From Marinomonas algarum (GTDB taxonomy: Bacteria > Pseudomonadota > Gammaproteobacteria > Pseudomonadales > Marinomonadaceae): a DNA stretch of 64,000 bases. The translations under genes were made by a program, and so were the position numbers. Below are positions 18,887-27,394 of the stretch, in pieces. The stretch lies in assembly GCF_020532605.1 (NCBI RefSeq), contig NZ_JAJATW010000018.1, forward strand, positions 1-64,000, in the 5' to 3' direction. Within the stretch, counting starts at the first letter, position 1. Each line of letters opens with the position of its first letter. The notes beneath the pieces were generated by a model that did not search any database, was not told the origin of the DNA, and saw nothing but the letters and a program-made list of their open reading frames with translations.

Positions 18887-19069
18887 TTACTGCGCCTTTG
18901 TTTTGCTATTTCCTAAAGAAATATGGCGCGATCCAGTGAGCTGAGATTGTCCGCTGACACCTGAATCGATTTTATCTATCTGTCCACCTTTCGCAAGAAA
19001 CTCCTGCATTTGCTTTTCAATTGACTCTGATGTTTCCGAAGCGGCTGGCTGTTTTTTCTTAGTGGCCAT
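18887..19069 (-). CDS. Small basic/disordered protein with KGGQIDKIDSGVSG motif
   Basis: This 60-residue hydrophilic protein begins with a Lys-rich N-terminus (MATKKKQPAASE), then a short predicted helix (IEKQMQEFLAKGG), then QIDKIDSGVSGQSQL and a polar tail. The FLAKGG-x-I-x3-GVSG arrangement recurs in small conserved gammaproteobacterial proteins as I recall them, but no biochemical role is known to me. The ATG at 19069 has AAGGAC upstream at suitable distance, which supports translation. There is no membrane segment or signal peptide. It may bind nucleic acid or a macromolecular complex because of the basic N-terminus; that is a guess. Confidence 0.65.
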   Translation of the reverse strand: MATKKKQPAASETSESIEKQMQEFLAKGGQIDKIDSGVSGQSQLTGSRHISLGNSKTKAQ

Positions 19070-19155
19070 GATAAATAGTCCTTGTTTTTAATTTGAGCAA
19101 GGACTATACCAGATTTTCACTATTTTTGCTGATTAATGACGATGGGATTGAAATG

Positions 19156-19187
19156 AATGCCTGTTTTCTATTGCGAAAACAGGCATT
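19156..19187 (-). terminator. Hairpin after the chrR gene
   Basis: A perfect 13-base stem, AATGCCTGTTTTC pairing with GAAAACAGGCATT, encloses a 6-base loop eight bases beyond the chrR stop. The downstream T-tract is weak on the minus strand, so termination may be partial. Confidence 0.55.
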
Positions 19188-19194
19188 TTGGTGT

Positions 19195-19920
19195 TCACAA
19201 CCCAGAATGAGGGTGATGGCGACGCAGGATGGGGTTCAGTAAACGTGTGAACCATCCCGTAAATTCAACGGGTGCATCCAGTACGGTTAAGCAGATACAT
19301 TCAGCGTCTTTTGTCACAATAGGCTGGTGCTTGTGACTTGAATCGCGGCTAATAAAGTCTCCTTGGCGATAGACGCCGCTTTCGTCTGAGAAAGCACCCT
19401 CTAATACCAGGGTAAGCTCATCACCCGTGTGCGTATGCGTCGGCATATGTGAACCGGCTTTAATACGGGTAAGCGCGATTTGAGCACCGCCTTCTTCATT
19501 GCACAAGGTCGCCATCTTAAAAGAAGGAGAAATGCGTGACCATTTTAGATCGTCGTAACCTTTTGGAATAAATTGGCGTAGACTTTTGGGAACCTTATAG
19601 GCATCCCAATCTAGCGCTTTGCTTTCATTCGTTTGGTCTAACATTTGGCGCTTTTCTTCTTTGGCCTGTTCGGCCAAGGTAGCTGAGTGCGACTCTGTTT
19701 CCAAATGTGCAAAAAAGCTGTCTTTTAAACTGTTAAGCTGTCGATCTTCAGATTTGGTGTCTTCAAAAAATTCAGACCCCAGCATTTCCAGTTTTCGAAC
19801 TTGTTGTTGGCACTCTGAGCAAAGTTCGAGGTGTGTGGAAATACACAACGAATGAGCAAGTGGCAAAGAACCGGCGGCATAGTCGGTTAATGTTTCAATC
19901 GATGGGTGGTAGTGGGTCAT
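19195..19920 (-). CDS. chrR: ChrR-type zinc anti-sigma factor with cupin domain
   Basis: This 241-residue partner of the sigma factor encoded just upstream (gap of 5 bases) has two parts. The N-terminal zinc anti-sigma domain (about 1-90) shows H5, H30, C34 and C37 at the positions of the zinc ligands of R. sphaeroides ChrR (H6, H31, C35, C38). The C-terminal cupin (about 130-225) has a metal site around HMPTHTHTGDELTLVLEG, with the later histidine in RDSSHKHQP. In Rhodobacter, ChrR holds the sigma factor inactive until singlet oxygen or certain peroxides trigger its loss. The same role is inferred here. A hairpin follows the gene. Confidence 0.9.
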   Translation of the reverse strand: MTHYHPSIETLTDYAAGSLPLAHSLCISTHLELCSECQQQVRKLEMLGSEFFEDTKSEDRQLNSLKDSFFAHLETESHSATLAEQAKEEKRQMLDQTNESKALDWDAYKVPKSLRQFIPKGYDDLKWSRISPSFKMATLCNEEGGAQIALTRIKAGSHMPTHTHTGDELTLVLEGAFSDESGVYRQGDFISRDSSHKHQPIVTKDAECICLTVLDAPVEFTGWFTRLLNPILRRHHPHSGL

Positions 19921-19925
19921 CGAAA

Positions 19926-20501
19926 CTACCTCTTTATGTAAATGGTGAGTTTGTGCAGAGCAAGACGAACTCGTGACTTAATAGTCCCTAACGGCAAAGA
20001 AAGCTCTTCAGCGGCTTCTTTGTGAGTCTTACCTTCTAGATACACTTTCGCCAGTACTTGTTTTTGATCTTGTGGCAATTTCTCTAGGGCATCTTTGATG
20101 CGTTCTTGATCGCGTTTTTGTTGTGCATCCTTAAATGGATCAGCGTTTTCATCGACGACATTTTGCCAGAGATACTCTGGGTCAATATCGGACTGATGAC
20201 GGCTATTTTTGCGTAAATAATCAATTCGTGCGTTTCTGGCTAGGGTGAAAACCCAAGTATTCAAAGACGCAGTATCCGGTTTGTAGGTATGCGCTTTATT
20301 CCAGATTCGGATCATGACTTCTTGTGCAATGTCGTCTGCCATTAAATTTGCACCCGGTTGGGCGGCAAGACAAAACGATCTTACTTTTGGCACATAATGA
20401 TCAAACAAACGGCCTAAAGCGGCTTGGTCTCTGTGTTCAGCAATAGCGGTCATATCCGCTAATCTCTGTTCATCAGGTTGAAGTTTTGTTGCGCATTCCA
20501 T
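19926..20501 (-). CDS. ECF sigma factor of the RpoE/ChrR (singlet-oxygen) type
   Basis: This 191-residue alternative sigma factor has region 2 at about 25-100 (LFDHYVPKVRSFCL, DDIAQEVMIRIWNKAHTY, NTWVFTLARNARIDYLRK) and region 4 at about 130-185 (LPQDQKQVLAKVYLEGKTHKEAAEELSLPLGTIKSR). The ATG at 20501 has GGAG six bases before it; an upstream TTG at 20513 would overlap that site. Pairing with chrR identifies the ECF group that answers photo-oxidative stress. A candidate autoregulated promoter (TGATCC, 18 bases, TATTGA) lies 35 to 64 bases upstream. It is divergent from the lipid-modifying operon at 20787, which carries a similar promoter and is its likely main target. Confidence 0.9.
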   Translation of the reverse strand: MECATKLQPDEQRLADMTAIAEHRDQAALGRLFDHYVPKVRSFCLAAQPGANLMADDIAQEVMIRIWNKAHTYKPDTASLNTWVFTLARNARIDYLRKNSRHQSDIDPEYLWQNVVDENADPFKDAQQKRDQERIKDALEKLPQDQKQVLAKVYLEGKTHKEAAEELSLPLGTIKSRVRLALHKLTIYIKR

Positions 20502-20535
20502 GTATTGCTCCAAAAAAGGACAGCTGTCTTAAAAA

Positions 20536-20565
20536 TCAATACGCTGGATTGCGTGAGATGGATCA
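20536..20565 (-). promoter_or_regulatory. Candidate ECF promoter for the sigma/chrR operon
   Basis: On the minus strand TGATCC (20565-20560) is followed after 18 bases by TATTGA (20541-20536), preceded by CG. The start codon is at 20501, giving a leader near 28 bases. TGATCC is, as I recall, the -35 element of RpoE/ChrR-type promoters in Rhodobacter. The divergent operon has a similarly spaced element. Confidence 0.55.
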
Positions 20566-20680
20566 TTTTTGATCAAGCAGATGTTAAATAATATGGGTTA
20601 AATGCTATTTTTGATGCGTTCTGGCACCAAAAAGCAGGCTTACTTGGCATCTTGTCGGTCACGCTATCCCTTTAATATAG

Positions 20681-20710
20681 TGATCTGAGCAGGGTTTTGA
20701 TACGTTTATT
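20681..20710 (+). promoter_or_regulatory. Candidate ECF promoter for the lipid-modifying operon
   Basis: TGATCT (20681-20686) is followed after 18 bases, ending in CG, by TTTATT (20705-20710). This matches the layout of the promoter before the sigma gene (TGATCC, 18 bases ending in CG, TATTGA). The first gene starts at 20787, so the leader would be near 70 bases. Confidence 0.5.
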
Positions 20711-20786
20711 TACCTTAGTCAGCGCTGTTTCTAATGTATGCGACAGCCTATAGCAATTTATTGAAAGGGTACCACCAAGGTAAGTG

Positions 20787-21236
20787 ATGAGTATGGCGAA
20801 CGCTAAGACCGATCCAAGCTCTCTACTAGTAGAGCGTTTTAAAGCATTTTACCAAGATGTTAAGCGGCCACAATTGGACAAAATTAATGAAGTGTACGCA
20901 GAAGATGTGCTTTTCAAAGACCCTGTTCATGAATTGCGTGGTGCAGAAAAGCTACACGCCTATTTGTCTGAGATGTGTATCAATGTACACAGTGGTCGTT
21001 TTGAGTTCCTCGATCAAATCACATCGGAGAATACGGCTTACATCAAATGGAATATGCACTTCAAACACCCAAAATTGGGTAATAAGACCATTACTGTCAG
21101 GGGAATGAGTCAGGTGCAGTTCCATGATCGTATTTATTTTCATGAAGATATCTACGACCTCGGACAAATGTTATATGAACATGTGCCTTTGCTGGGGGTT
21201 GCGGTCAAAGGATTGAAAAAGCGTTTGGCAAATTAA
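20787..21236 (+). CDS. NTF2-like (SnoaL-type) family protein
   Basis: This 149-residue cone-shaped alpha+beta barrel protein is the first gene of the sigma-controlled operon. The start at 20787 has AAGG at proper distance; a GTG three bases earlier is also in frame. Typical NTF2-like sequence includes VERFKAFYQDVKRPQLDKINEVYAEDVLFKDPVHELRG and the closing VQFHDRIYFHEDIYDLGQMLYE. The family includes isomerases, hydrolases and binding proteins, so the activity cannot be read from sequence. Proteins of this kind accompany SDR, flavin oxidase, DUF1365 and Cfa genes in other sigma/ChrR loci, which suggests a role in lipid or lipid-peroxide chemistry. Confidence 0.8.
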   Translation: MSMANAKTDPSSLLVERFKAFYQDVKRPQLDKINEVYAEDVLFKDPVHELRGAEKLHAYLSEMCINVHSGRFEFLDQITSENTAYIKWNMHFKHPKLGNKTITVRGMSQVQFHDRIYFHEDIYDLGQMLYEHVPLLGVAVKGLKKRLAN

Positions 21237-21252
21237 CCGTGAGGAGAAAGTG

Positions 21253-22011
21253 ATGGAACAAGTCAAAGAGCAAAAAATTGTGTGGATTACAGGTGCTAGC
21301 TCAGGTATTGGTCTGTCGCTGACAAAACGCTATTTGGCCGCGGGTTGGCGTGTTTTCGCTAGTGCAAGAAGCCAAGGCGAGCTAACGCCTTTGTTAATTG
21401 AACATACCGATTTAACGTTTTTACCTTTTGATGTGTCTAAGCCATTGCAAGTTGAAGCATTACGAGAAACGTTGCTAGAACATACGGACCATATTGATTG
21501 CGCTGTATTAAATGCCGGTAATTGCGAGTATCTTGATATGACGGAAGATTCTCCTGACTGGAATATGATGGATCGCATTATGTCGGTAAATTTCTTTGGC
21601 TTGGTAAACAGCGTTGACGTATGTTTGCCTTTATTAAAGCGCTCTTCTCACCCCCATCTTGTTGGCGTGAGTTCACAAGCGGTGCAAGCAGCGTTTACAC
21701 AAGCAGAAGCCTATGGTGCCAGCAAGGCGGCTGCACGTTATTTTTTATCATCGTTACGAGTTGATTTAAAACCTTTTAATATTGACGTAACCTGCCTATT
21801 ACCAGGCTTTGTCGACACGCCACTCACCCAGAAAAATACCTTTCCAATGCCTTTTTTGATGTCTGCAGACGAAGCCGCGAAAAGAATGTTTGCGGCCATA
21901 GAGTCGCGTCCATTCGAATACGCTTTTCCTAAGCGCTTGTCCGCTGTGCTGTGGGTAGGCCGACATTTCCCTAAATTATGGCTGCGACTGATGACGCCAA
22001 AGTCAGAATAA
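21253..22011 (+). CDS. Short-chain dehydrogenase/reductase
   Basis: This 252-residue NAD(P)-dependent oxidoreductase has a Rossmann fold with WITGASSGIGLSL (cofactor glycine motif, about 12-24), CAVLNAGN (the NAG motif), a catalytic serine in VGVSSQAVQ and the YGASKAA active-site Tyr/Lys. The ATG at 21253 follows GAGGAGAAAGTG. It is the second gene of the ECF-controlled operon, 16 bases after the NTF2-like gene. The C-terminus (LSAVLWVGRHFPKLWLRLM) is hydrophobic and basic and could associate with the membrane, which fits a lipid substrate. The substrate itself is not predictable. Confidence 0.87.
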   Translation: MEQVKEQKIVWITGASSGIGLSLTKRYLAAGWRVFASARSQGELTPLLIEHTDLTFLPFDVSKPLQVEALRETLLEHTDHIDCAVLNAGNCEYLDMTEDSPDWNMMDRIMSVNFFGLVNSVDVCLPLLKRSSHPHLVGVSSQAVQAAFTQAEAYGASKAAARYFLSSLRVDLKPFNIDVTCLLPGFVDTPLTQKNTFPMPFLMSADEAAKRMFAAIESRPFEYAFPKRLSAVLWVGRHFPKLWLRLMTPKSE

Positions 22012-22098
22012 AAAGACAACATCGATACAAGAAATACGCATAAACAATAGATCTGCATGGCGGGTTGATAACAATAGACGTTTTAAGGAGACAAATAA

Positions 22099-23349
22099 GT
22101 GAAAATAGCCATTATAGGGTCAGGAATTTCAGGATTAACCAGTGCGTACCTTTTACAACGTGAGCACGACGTCACTGTGTTTGAGTCGGCTGCACGTATT
22201 GGGGGGCACACGGCGACCATTGAAGTACCTGAAGGTAATGGAGCACGCAATATAGACACAGGTTTTATTGTCTTCAATGATTGGACTTACCCGAATTTCA
22301 TTCGTTTAATGGACGAACTTGGGGTGAAATCCACCGCGACTGAAATGAGCTTTAGCGTCAGCTGTCAGCGAACGGGTCTGGAGTACGGTGGCAATAACCT
22401 GAACACCTTATTTGCCCAACGTCGTAATCTATTTAATTTTCCCTTTATCGGTATGTTGAAAGACATTCTGCGTTTCAATAAAGAAGCCATTCAAGACCTT
22501 GAAGGCGGCCAACTCAAAGAAGGCGTTACCTTAGGTGAATACCTTAAAGATAAGGGCTACGGTGCGCGTTTTGCTAGCCATTACCTCATTCCTATGGGCA
22601 GTGCGATTTGGTCCTCGACACTGGATGAAATGATGGCGTTTCCTCTGGTGTTTTTTGTGCGTTTTTTCAAAAATCATGGTTTATTGAGCGTGAATGATCG
22701 TCCGCAGTGGCGCGTTATCCAAGGTGGGTCGTCGGCGTATTTGCAACCTCTTGTGGCTCAGTTTGAAGATAAAATTAAACTGGATACTCATATTGCGTCG
22801 GTGGTGCGCCATGATAATCAGGTAGTACTGACGTTCGTGGATGGCTCAGAGCAAACGTTTGATCAGGTTGTATTTGCCTGTCACAGCGATGAAGCCTTGG
22901 CTTTACTGGGTGATGCATCAAACGATGAAAAAACCATATTAACAGCGATTCCCTATCGTAATAATGATGTGGTGCTGCACACAGATACGAGTATGTTACC
23001 GAAGAAAAAGCTGGCTTGGTCAAGCTGGAACTACCACCTTGGTGAAGACCGAAATAAGCCGGCGACACTGAGTTACAACATGAACATTCTTCAGCATTTT
23101 GTCAGTGATACCACCTATGTGGTGACGTTGAATCAAACCGATCTCATTGACGAGAAAAAAATTCTAGGGCGTTTTCAATATTCCCATCCGACCTTTACTC
23201 TTGCAGGAATCAAAGCACAAGATCGTTGGCAAGAGATCAATGGCGTGAATCGAACGTGGTTTTGTGGTGCGTACTGGCGTAATGGTTTTCATGAAGACGG
23301 CTGCTGGAGTGGTGTTCGTGTTGCAAACGGGCTGGGTGTGACATGGTAA
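22099..23349 (+). CDS. FAD-dependent amine-oxidase-like protein (COG2907 type)
   Basis: This 416-residue flavoprotein starts with GTG at 22099, with AAGGAG at correct distance. The FAD-binding motif IGSGISGLTSAYLL is at 5-18, followed by FESAARIGGHTATIEV, the pattern of flavin amine oxidases and carotenoid-desaturase relatives. Near the C-terminus FCGAYWRNGFHEDGCWSGVRVAN is the second dinucleotide-binding region. It overlaps DUF1365 by 7 bases. In Rhodobacter, a flavin desaturase (UfaD) works with a Cfa-like methyltransferase in making furan fatty acids. The same partnership could occur here, but orthology needs testing. Confidence 0.87.
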   Translation: MKIAIIGSGISGLTSAYLLQREHDVTVFESAARIGGHTATIEVPEGNGARNIDTGFIVFNDWTYPNFIRLMDELGVKSTATEMSFSVSCQRTGLEYGGNNLNTLFAQRRNLFNFPFIGMLKDILRFNKEAIQDLEGGQLKEGVTLGEYLKDKGYGARFASHYLIPMGSAIWSSTLDEMMAFPLVFFVRFFKNHGLLSVNDRPQWRVIQGGSSAYLQPLVAQFEDKIKLDTHIASVVRHDNQVVLTFVDGSEQTFDQVVFACHSDEALALLGDASNDEKTILTAIPYRNNDVVLHTDTSMLPKKKLAWSSWNYHLGEDRNKPATLSYNMNILQHFVSDTTYVVTLNQTDLIDEKKILGRFQYSHPTFTLAGIKAQDRWQEINGVNRTWFCGAYWRNGFHEDGCWSGVRVANGLGVTW

Positions 23350-24125
23350 AATTCGCTCCTAAGCACAGTGCCATTTATCAAGGAATGGTTCGGCATCGTC
23401 GCTTTTCACCACGTACTCACGACTTTCGTTATAACGTTTTTATGATGTACTTTGACTTGGACGAACTGGAGAGCGTCCTAGAGATGAGCCCTTGGTGGTC
23501 AACAAACACTTGGTCGCTGGCGCGCTTTGCACGCAAAGATTATTTTGGCGATAACGCGCTACCGATCAAGGAAGCCGTTTTGCAAGAGGTCAATCAACGA
23601 CTTGGACTGACTCTTTCAGGCTCGGTGCGAATGTTAACGAACTGTCGGTATTTTGGTTTTATCATTAATCCGATCACCGTGTATTACTGTTTTGATGAGG
23701 AAGAGCAACTGCAAGCCATGTTGCTCGAAGTGACCAACACGCCTTGGAATGAAAAGATTGCCTATGTATTGCGCTGTGATCCAAGCCAAAAAAAGCAGCG
23801 TATTATTTTTGACAAGGACATGCACGTATCACCGTTCCATCCCATGGAGCATTTTTATGATTGGCGTAGCAATGCACCCGATGAGAAATTGGCGGTGCAC
23901 ATGGAAAATAAAGAATTAACAGGTGAGCAATGTGTGTTTGATGCTACCTTAACGCTGTCTCGGACACCGCTCACATCGCATTCTATGGCGAAGGTATTGT
24001 TTAACTACCCTGTGATGACGATGAAGGTGGCGTGGGGAATCTACTGGCAAGCACTCAAACTCTGGCTTAAAAAAGTCCCTTTTTATTCTCACCCCGATCA
24101 ATCGTCTACTACGTCTGATAAGTAG
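23343..24125 (+). CDS. DUF1365 family protein
   Basis: This 260-residue protein begins MVKFAPKHSAIYQGMVRHRR, with the family's typical start (x-S-A-I-Y-x-G-x-V-x-H-x-R). Internal blocks PRTHDFRYNVFMMYFDLDEL and NCRYFGFIINPITVYYCFD are also typical. It contains no clear membrane helices. DUF1365 genes nearly always sit between a flavin oxidoreductase and a Cfa-type methyltransferase, as here, and are probably required for modifying membrane acyl chains; no reaction is established that I know of. The ATG lies inside the preceding gene (7-base overlap), so the products are likely made together. Confidence 0.9.
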   Translation: MVKFAPKHSAIYQGMVRHRRFSPRTHDFRYNVFMMYFDLDELESVLEMSPWWSTNTWSLARFARKDYFGDNALPIKEAVLQEVNQRLGLTLSGSVRMLTNCRYFGFIINPITVYYCFDEEEQLQAMLLEVTNTPWNEKIAYVLRCDPSQKKQRIIFDKDMHVSPFHPMEHFYDWRSNAPDEKLAVHMENKELTGEQCVFDATLTLSRTPLTSHSMAKVLFNYPVMTMKVAWGIYWQALKLWLKKVPFYSHPDQSSTTSDK

Positions 24126-24153
24126 TACACAGTAACCGTTAAGGAGACCAAGA

Positions 24154-25416
24154 ATGATGAACTCCGCGAGTATAGGCAATCTGAAAGTGACAAAGAAACG
24201 CACAACAACATGGTTTGACAATATAGCCCGCAAAATGGTGTTCACAATGCTTGGTCGCCTGGAAATTGGCCACCTCACACTGGAAGAGAATGGGGTAACT
24301 CATACTTTTGGTGAGCCAGAAGACACAGCAAGTTACTGTGCTCATATTCATATACATGACATTCATGCATATCGAGATATTTTTTCTAACAGCAGTATTG
24401 GCGCTGGCGAAGCTTACATGAAAGGCAGTTGGTCTTCTCCTGATATTGTGGCGGTGATTCGCCTGATGACAGCTAACTTAAATGTCATTAACAAAATGGA
24501 CGCAAAACGTCCTATTTGGAGTCGAGTAGGCGCTAAGCTTGTTCACAAGTTTAATGCCAATACGAAGCAGGGTTCGAAAGAAAACATTTCCGCGCATTAT
24601 GATTTAGGCAATGATTTCTTCTCCTTGTTTTTAGATCCAACCATGATGTATTCCTCTGCGATTTATCCACATAAAGAAGCGTCATTAGAAGAAGCGTCTG
24701 TGCATAAGTTGGATCGCATTTGTCAAAAATTACAACTCAGTTCTGCAGACCATTTGATTGAAATTGGCACGGGTTGGGGCGGTATGGCCATTCATGCGGC
24801 GAAACATTATGGCTGTAAGGTCACTACCACAACCATTTCGCAAGAGCAGTACGACTTTGCAAAGGCCCGTGTAGAAGCGGAGGGTCTAGAAGATAAAATT
24901 ACATTGCTGTTAGAAGATTACCGAGATTTAACCGGGCAGTACGACAAGCTTGTGTCGGTTGAAATGATCGAAGCAGTAGGGCATGAATATTATGATAGCT
25001 ACTTCTCTAAATGCAGTAGCTTGTTGAAGCCTCATGGCGTCATGGTGATCCAAGCGATTACCATTGCGGATCAACGTTATGACTATGCTCGTCGTTCCGT
25101 AGATTTTATCCAACGTTATATTTTTCCTGGTGGTTGCTTGCCTTCGAACCAAGTCATCGCTCACAAAATCGCTGAAAAAACCGACATGCAAATCGTTGGG
25201 TTAGAAGACATTACTGAGCACTATGCAAAGACTTTGGCCGACTGGCGCGAGCGTTTTCATGCAGCACGTCATGATGTAGCTGAAATGGGCTTTGATGGTG
25301 TGTTCTGTCGAATGTGGGATTTCTATCTTGCTTATTGTGAAGGTGGCTTCAAGGAGCGTGCGATCAGTACCAGCCAGTTTATCTTTGCTAAGCCAGATCA
25401 TCGTTTGTCTATTTAG
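24154..25416 (+). CDS. Cyclopropane-fatty-acid synthase family methyltransferase
   Basis: This 420-residue SAM-dependent enzyme modifies double bonds of phospholipid acyl chains. The N-terminal lipid-handling part (about 1-140) is followed by a methyltransferase domain with ENISAHYDLGNDFFSLFLDP, IEIGTGWGGMAIHAA (SAM motif I), TTISQEQYDFAKARV and VSVEMIEAVGHEYYDSYF (the Cfa catalytic block). The start follows AAGGAGACCAAGA; ATGATG gives two adjacent choices. It may make cyclopropane fatty acids, or methylate without ring closure like UfaM. Its place after a flavin oxidase and DUF1365 favours the second, less-studied group. Control by the adjacent ECF sigma factor is expected. Confidence 0.88.
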   Translation: MMNSASIGNLKVTKKRTTTWFDNIARKMVFTMLGRLEIGHLTLEENGVTHTFGEPEDTASYCAHIHIHDIHAYRDIFSNSSIGAGEAYMKGSWSSPDIVAVIRLMTANLNVINKMDAKRPIWSRVGAKLVHKFNANTKQGSKENISAHYDLGNDFFSLFLDPTMMYSSAIYPHKEASLEEASVHKLDRICQKLQLSSADHLIEIGTGWGGMAIHAAKHYGCKVTTTTISQEQYDFAKARVEAEGLEDKITLLLEDYRDLTGQYDKLVSVEMIEAVGHEYYDSYFSKCSSLLKPHGVMVIQAITIADQRYDYARRSVDFIQRYIFPGGCLPSNQVIAHKIAEKTDMQIVGLEDITEHYAKTLADWRERFHAARHDVAEMGFDGVFCRMWDFYLAYCEGGFKERAISTSQFIFAKPDHRLSI

Positions 25417-25538
25417 TTTAGTATTTGTTTTTTTGACGTCCATGTCATTTTGCCCGTTGACCAATAAAGTTTCAGGGTAACCGTTTTAAATCACCGCTCT
25501 CGGTTAAAGCCAACAGAGCCAATGAAGGAGCCAATGGT

Positions 25539-26060
25539 ATGATGCGCCTCGCTAATGCCATCTTGTTTCAGCTAGTCTGGTTTATCTGTTTGCTGTTCGG
25601 CAGTGCTTGGGCACTGGCGGCCACAGCGGTGTATTTATTTCTCCATGATAGATATTTTATGCGTACTCGGCGAGAGTGGCGTTTAGTGTGCGTGTTTCTC
25701 TGTCTAGGATTCATTATTGATGGTGTTTTTTTCCAGCTAGGTTTGTTTTCGATTGCCAACGCTGATCCAGATGCATTCAAGCTGCCACCCATTTGGTTGT
25801 TGTGTCTTTGGGTAAGTGTTGCCACGATGTTTGCCCACAGTTTGGACTTTTTACGTTCACGCTATGTCTTGGGTGCTGTAATGGGCATGATCGGACCACC
25901 AATGAGTTATTTTGCTGGGGCGAAACTCGCGGGCATTACCTTGGCTGAACCGACTATTTTGTCTTTGTTCGCGGTTGGGGCAATGTGGATGCTTGTCTTA
26001 CCTATTGGTATTAGATTGAGTGAGAAATGGGCTTTATTTTCACTACAAGGAGCAAAGTAA
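25539..26060 (+). CDS. DUF2878 integral membrane protein
   Basis: This 173-residue protein has about five or six hydrophobic helices (near 5-28, 45-67, 83-105, 111-130 and 138-160) and very short loops. The arrangement and the LARNAI/LFQLVWFICLLFGSAWAL-like start fit DUF2878, which is found in the same sigma/ChrR gene clusters in marine gammaproteobacteria. AAGGAG lies 10 bases before the ATG. Its stop overlaps the start of the next gene (TAATG), so the two are probably translationally coupled. It may move, anchor or supply the lipid substrate for the Cfa-type enzyme; that is inference. Confidence 0.75.
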   Translation: MMRLANAILFQLVWFICLLFGSAWALAATAVYLFLHDRYFMRTRREWRLVCVFLCLGFIIDGVFFQLGLFSIANADPDAFKLPPIWLLCLWVSVATMFAHSLDFLRSRYVLGAVMGMIGPPMSYFAGAKLAGITLAEPTILSLFAVGAMWMLVLPIGIRLSEKWALFSLQGAK

Positions 26061-26791
26061 TGGCATCTTTTGATACTAAGTGGCTACCTGTGCAATTTAG
26101 TACTTTGGCGCTGTGTGCCGCCTTAATAAGTACCCCCCTTCATGCTGCTGAGGCGTCATTTTCTAACATTGTGGGTACGGCTTACAGCGTGAAAACAGGG
26201 GCATTACTTTACCGTGAAACTCACCAGCCCCTGACCAATGACAGATACAATGTGGAATATTCTGAGCCAGATGGCCAGATCTTTGGTCAAAAACGATTGG
26301 ATTTTTCAACGTCTAAAGTCACGCCAAGCTTTACGCAGCGTAACGATCGAAATGGCGAATTTATTGAGATCAGTCAGCGTGTAGGCAACATCAATGTGGT
26401 CTACCAAGAAAACAGCGAGGCAGGGCAAGATAAGAAGGCGCTCAAACGTGAAGAGGGTATGGTCATTGATGCCGGTTTTGATGGTTTCGTAAAGCAGTAT
26501 TGGGCACCGTTAACGTCTGGTAAAAAACTCGATGTGGCCTATTTAGTACCGAGTAAGCAAGCGACGTTTGATTTTCGTGTGAGTCAAGCGGATTGCGTCG
26601 ATTCGACAGCAGAAGGCGCTCAGTGTTTTTCTTTAACGCCTGTGTCTTGGCTAGTAAAAATGGCCGTTGATCCCATTATTGTGGCCTATGATCCTACGAA
26701 TAAGCGACTTTTGCGTTTCACCGGTCGTGCCAATATCTGTGATGCGAACGGTAAATATGAAAATGTGGACATCCAGTATCGTTATTTTTAA
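26060..26791 (+). CDS. Exported protein of unknown family in the ECF-controlled operon
   Basis: This 243-residue protein has a signal peptide at about 1-33 (hydrophobic FSTLALCAALISTP, cleavage near LHAA-EA). The mature part is rich in beta-type patterns (GTAYSVKTGALLYRETHQPL, YNVEYSEPDGQIFGQKRLDF) with two cysteine pairs possible (near SQADC/AQCF and NICDANG). The start at 26060 is chosen because AAGGAG precedes it and it overlaps the DUF2878 stop; a longer frame from 26027 has no site. I do not recognise the family. Position between DUF2878 and DUF3833 suggests a periplasmic or outer-membrane role in lipid handling. Confidence 0.7.
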   Translation: MASFDTKWLPVQFSTLALCAALISTPLHAAEASFSNIVGTAYSVKTGALLYRETHQPLTNDRYNVEYSEPDGQIFGQKRLDFSTSKVTPSFTQRNDRNGEFIEISQRVGNINVVYQENSEAGQDKKALKREEGMVIDAGFDGFVKQYWAPLTSGKKLDVAYLVPSKQATFDFRVSQADCVDSTAEGAQCFSLTPVSWLVKMAVDPIIVAYDPTNKRLLRFTGRANICDANGKYENVDIQYRYF

Positions 26792-26812
26792 TTGTAATTA
26801 AGGAGAATCACT

Positions 26813-27364
26813 GTGCGGACTTTATGGCAAAACACAATCGTAAAAATAGCGGCATTGTTGTGCGTAGTATTACTAACGGCGTGCTCGACACCTGATGTGT
26901 CTTTATACGAAAAAAATGAACCTGAGTTTAATTTGGAAACATTCTTTTCGGGTGAGCTAACGGCCCATGGTATTCTGAAAAACCGCAGTGGTGAAGTGAT
27001 TCGCTATTTTAATGCCACCCTTGATGGTAGCTGGGAAGATGGTGTTGGCACATTAGCGGAAGTGTTTGTATTTGACGATGGTGAAGTACAAAATCGTACT
27101 TGGACAATGACGCCTAATGACCAAGGCACTTATACGGCAACGGCCAATGATGTTGTAGGATCAGGTGAAGTTCGATCAGCGGGTAATGCCTTGTTTATGA
27201 AGTATGTGCTGCAGGTTCCATACAATGGCGATATTTTAGAAGTCACCGTAGACGATCGCATGTACATGGTGAAAGACGGTGTTGTCATGAACGAATCTGT
27301 GATGACAAAATTTGGTTTTGAAGTGGGTTATCTGTCTATTGTGATTCAGCAGGTTAAACCCTAA
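26813..27364 (+). CDS. DUF3833 lipoprotein
   Basis: This 183-residue lipoprotein begins with a signal ending in the lipobox LLTAC-S (about residues 20-25), using GTG at 26813 preceded by AAGGAG. The mature protein contains FNLETFFSGELTAHGILKNRSGEVIRYFNATLDGSW, GTLAEVFVFDDGEVQNRTWTM and FGFEVGYLSIVI, which are typical of DUF3833. It is predicted to be a small lipocalin-like barrel. It closes the ECF-controlled operon and is followed by a terminator hairpin. A role in carrying or binding lipids in the envelope is plausible but unproven. Confidence 0.82.
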   Translation: MRTLWQNTIVKIAALLCVVLLTACSTPDVSLYEKNEPEFNLETFFSGELTAHGILKNRSGEVIRYFNATLDGSWEDGVGTLAEVFVFDDGEVQNRTWTMTPNDQGTYTATANDVVGSGEVRSAGNALFMKYVLQVPYNGDILEVTVDDRMYMVKDGVVMNESVMTKFGFEVGYLSIVIQQVKP

Positions 27365-27394
27365 TACAAAACTTCGTTAACGGTTTTATTGATA

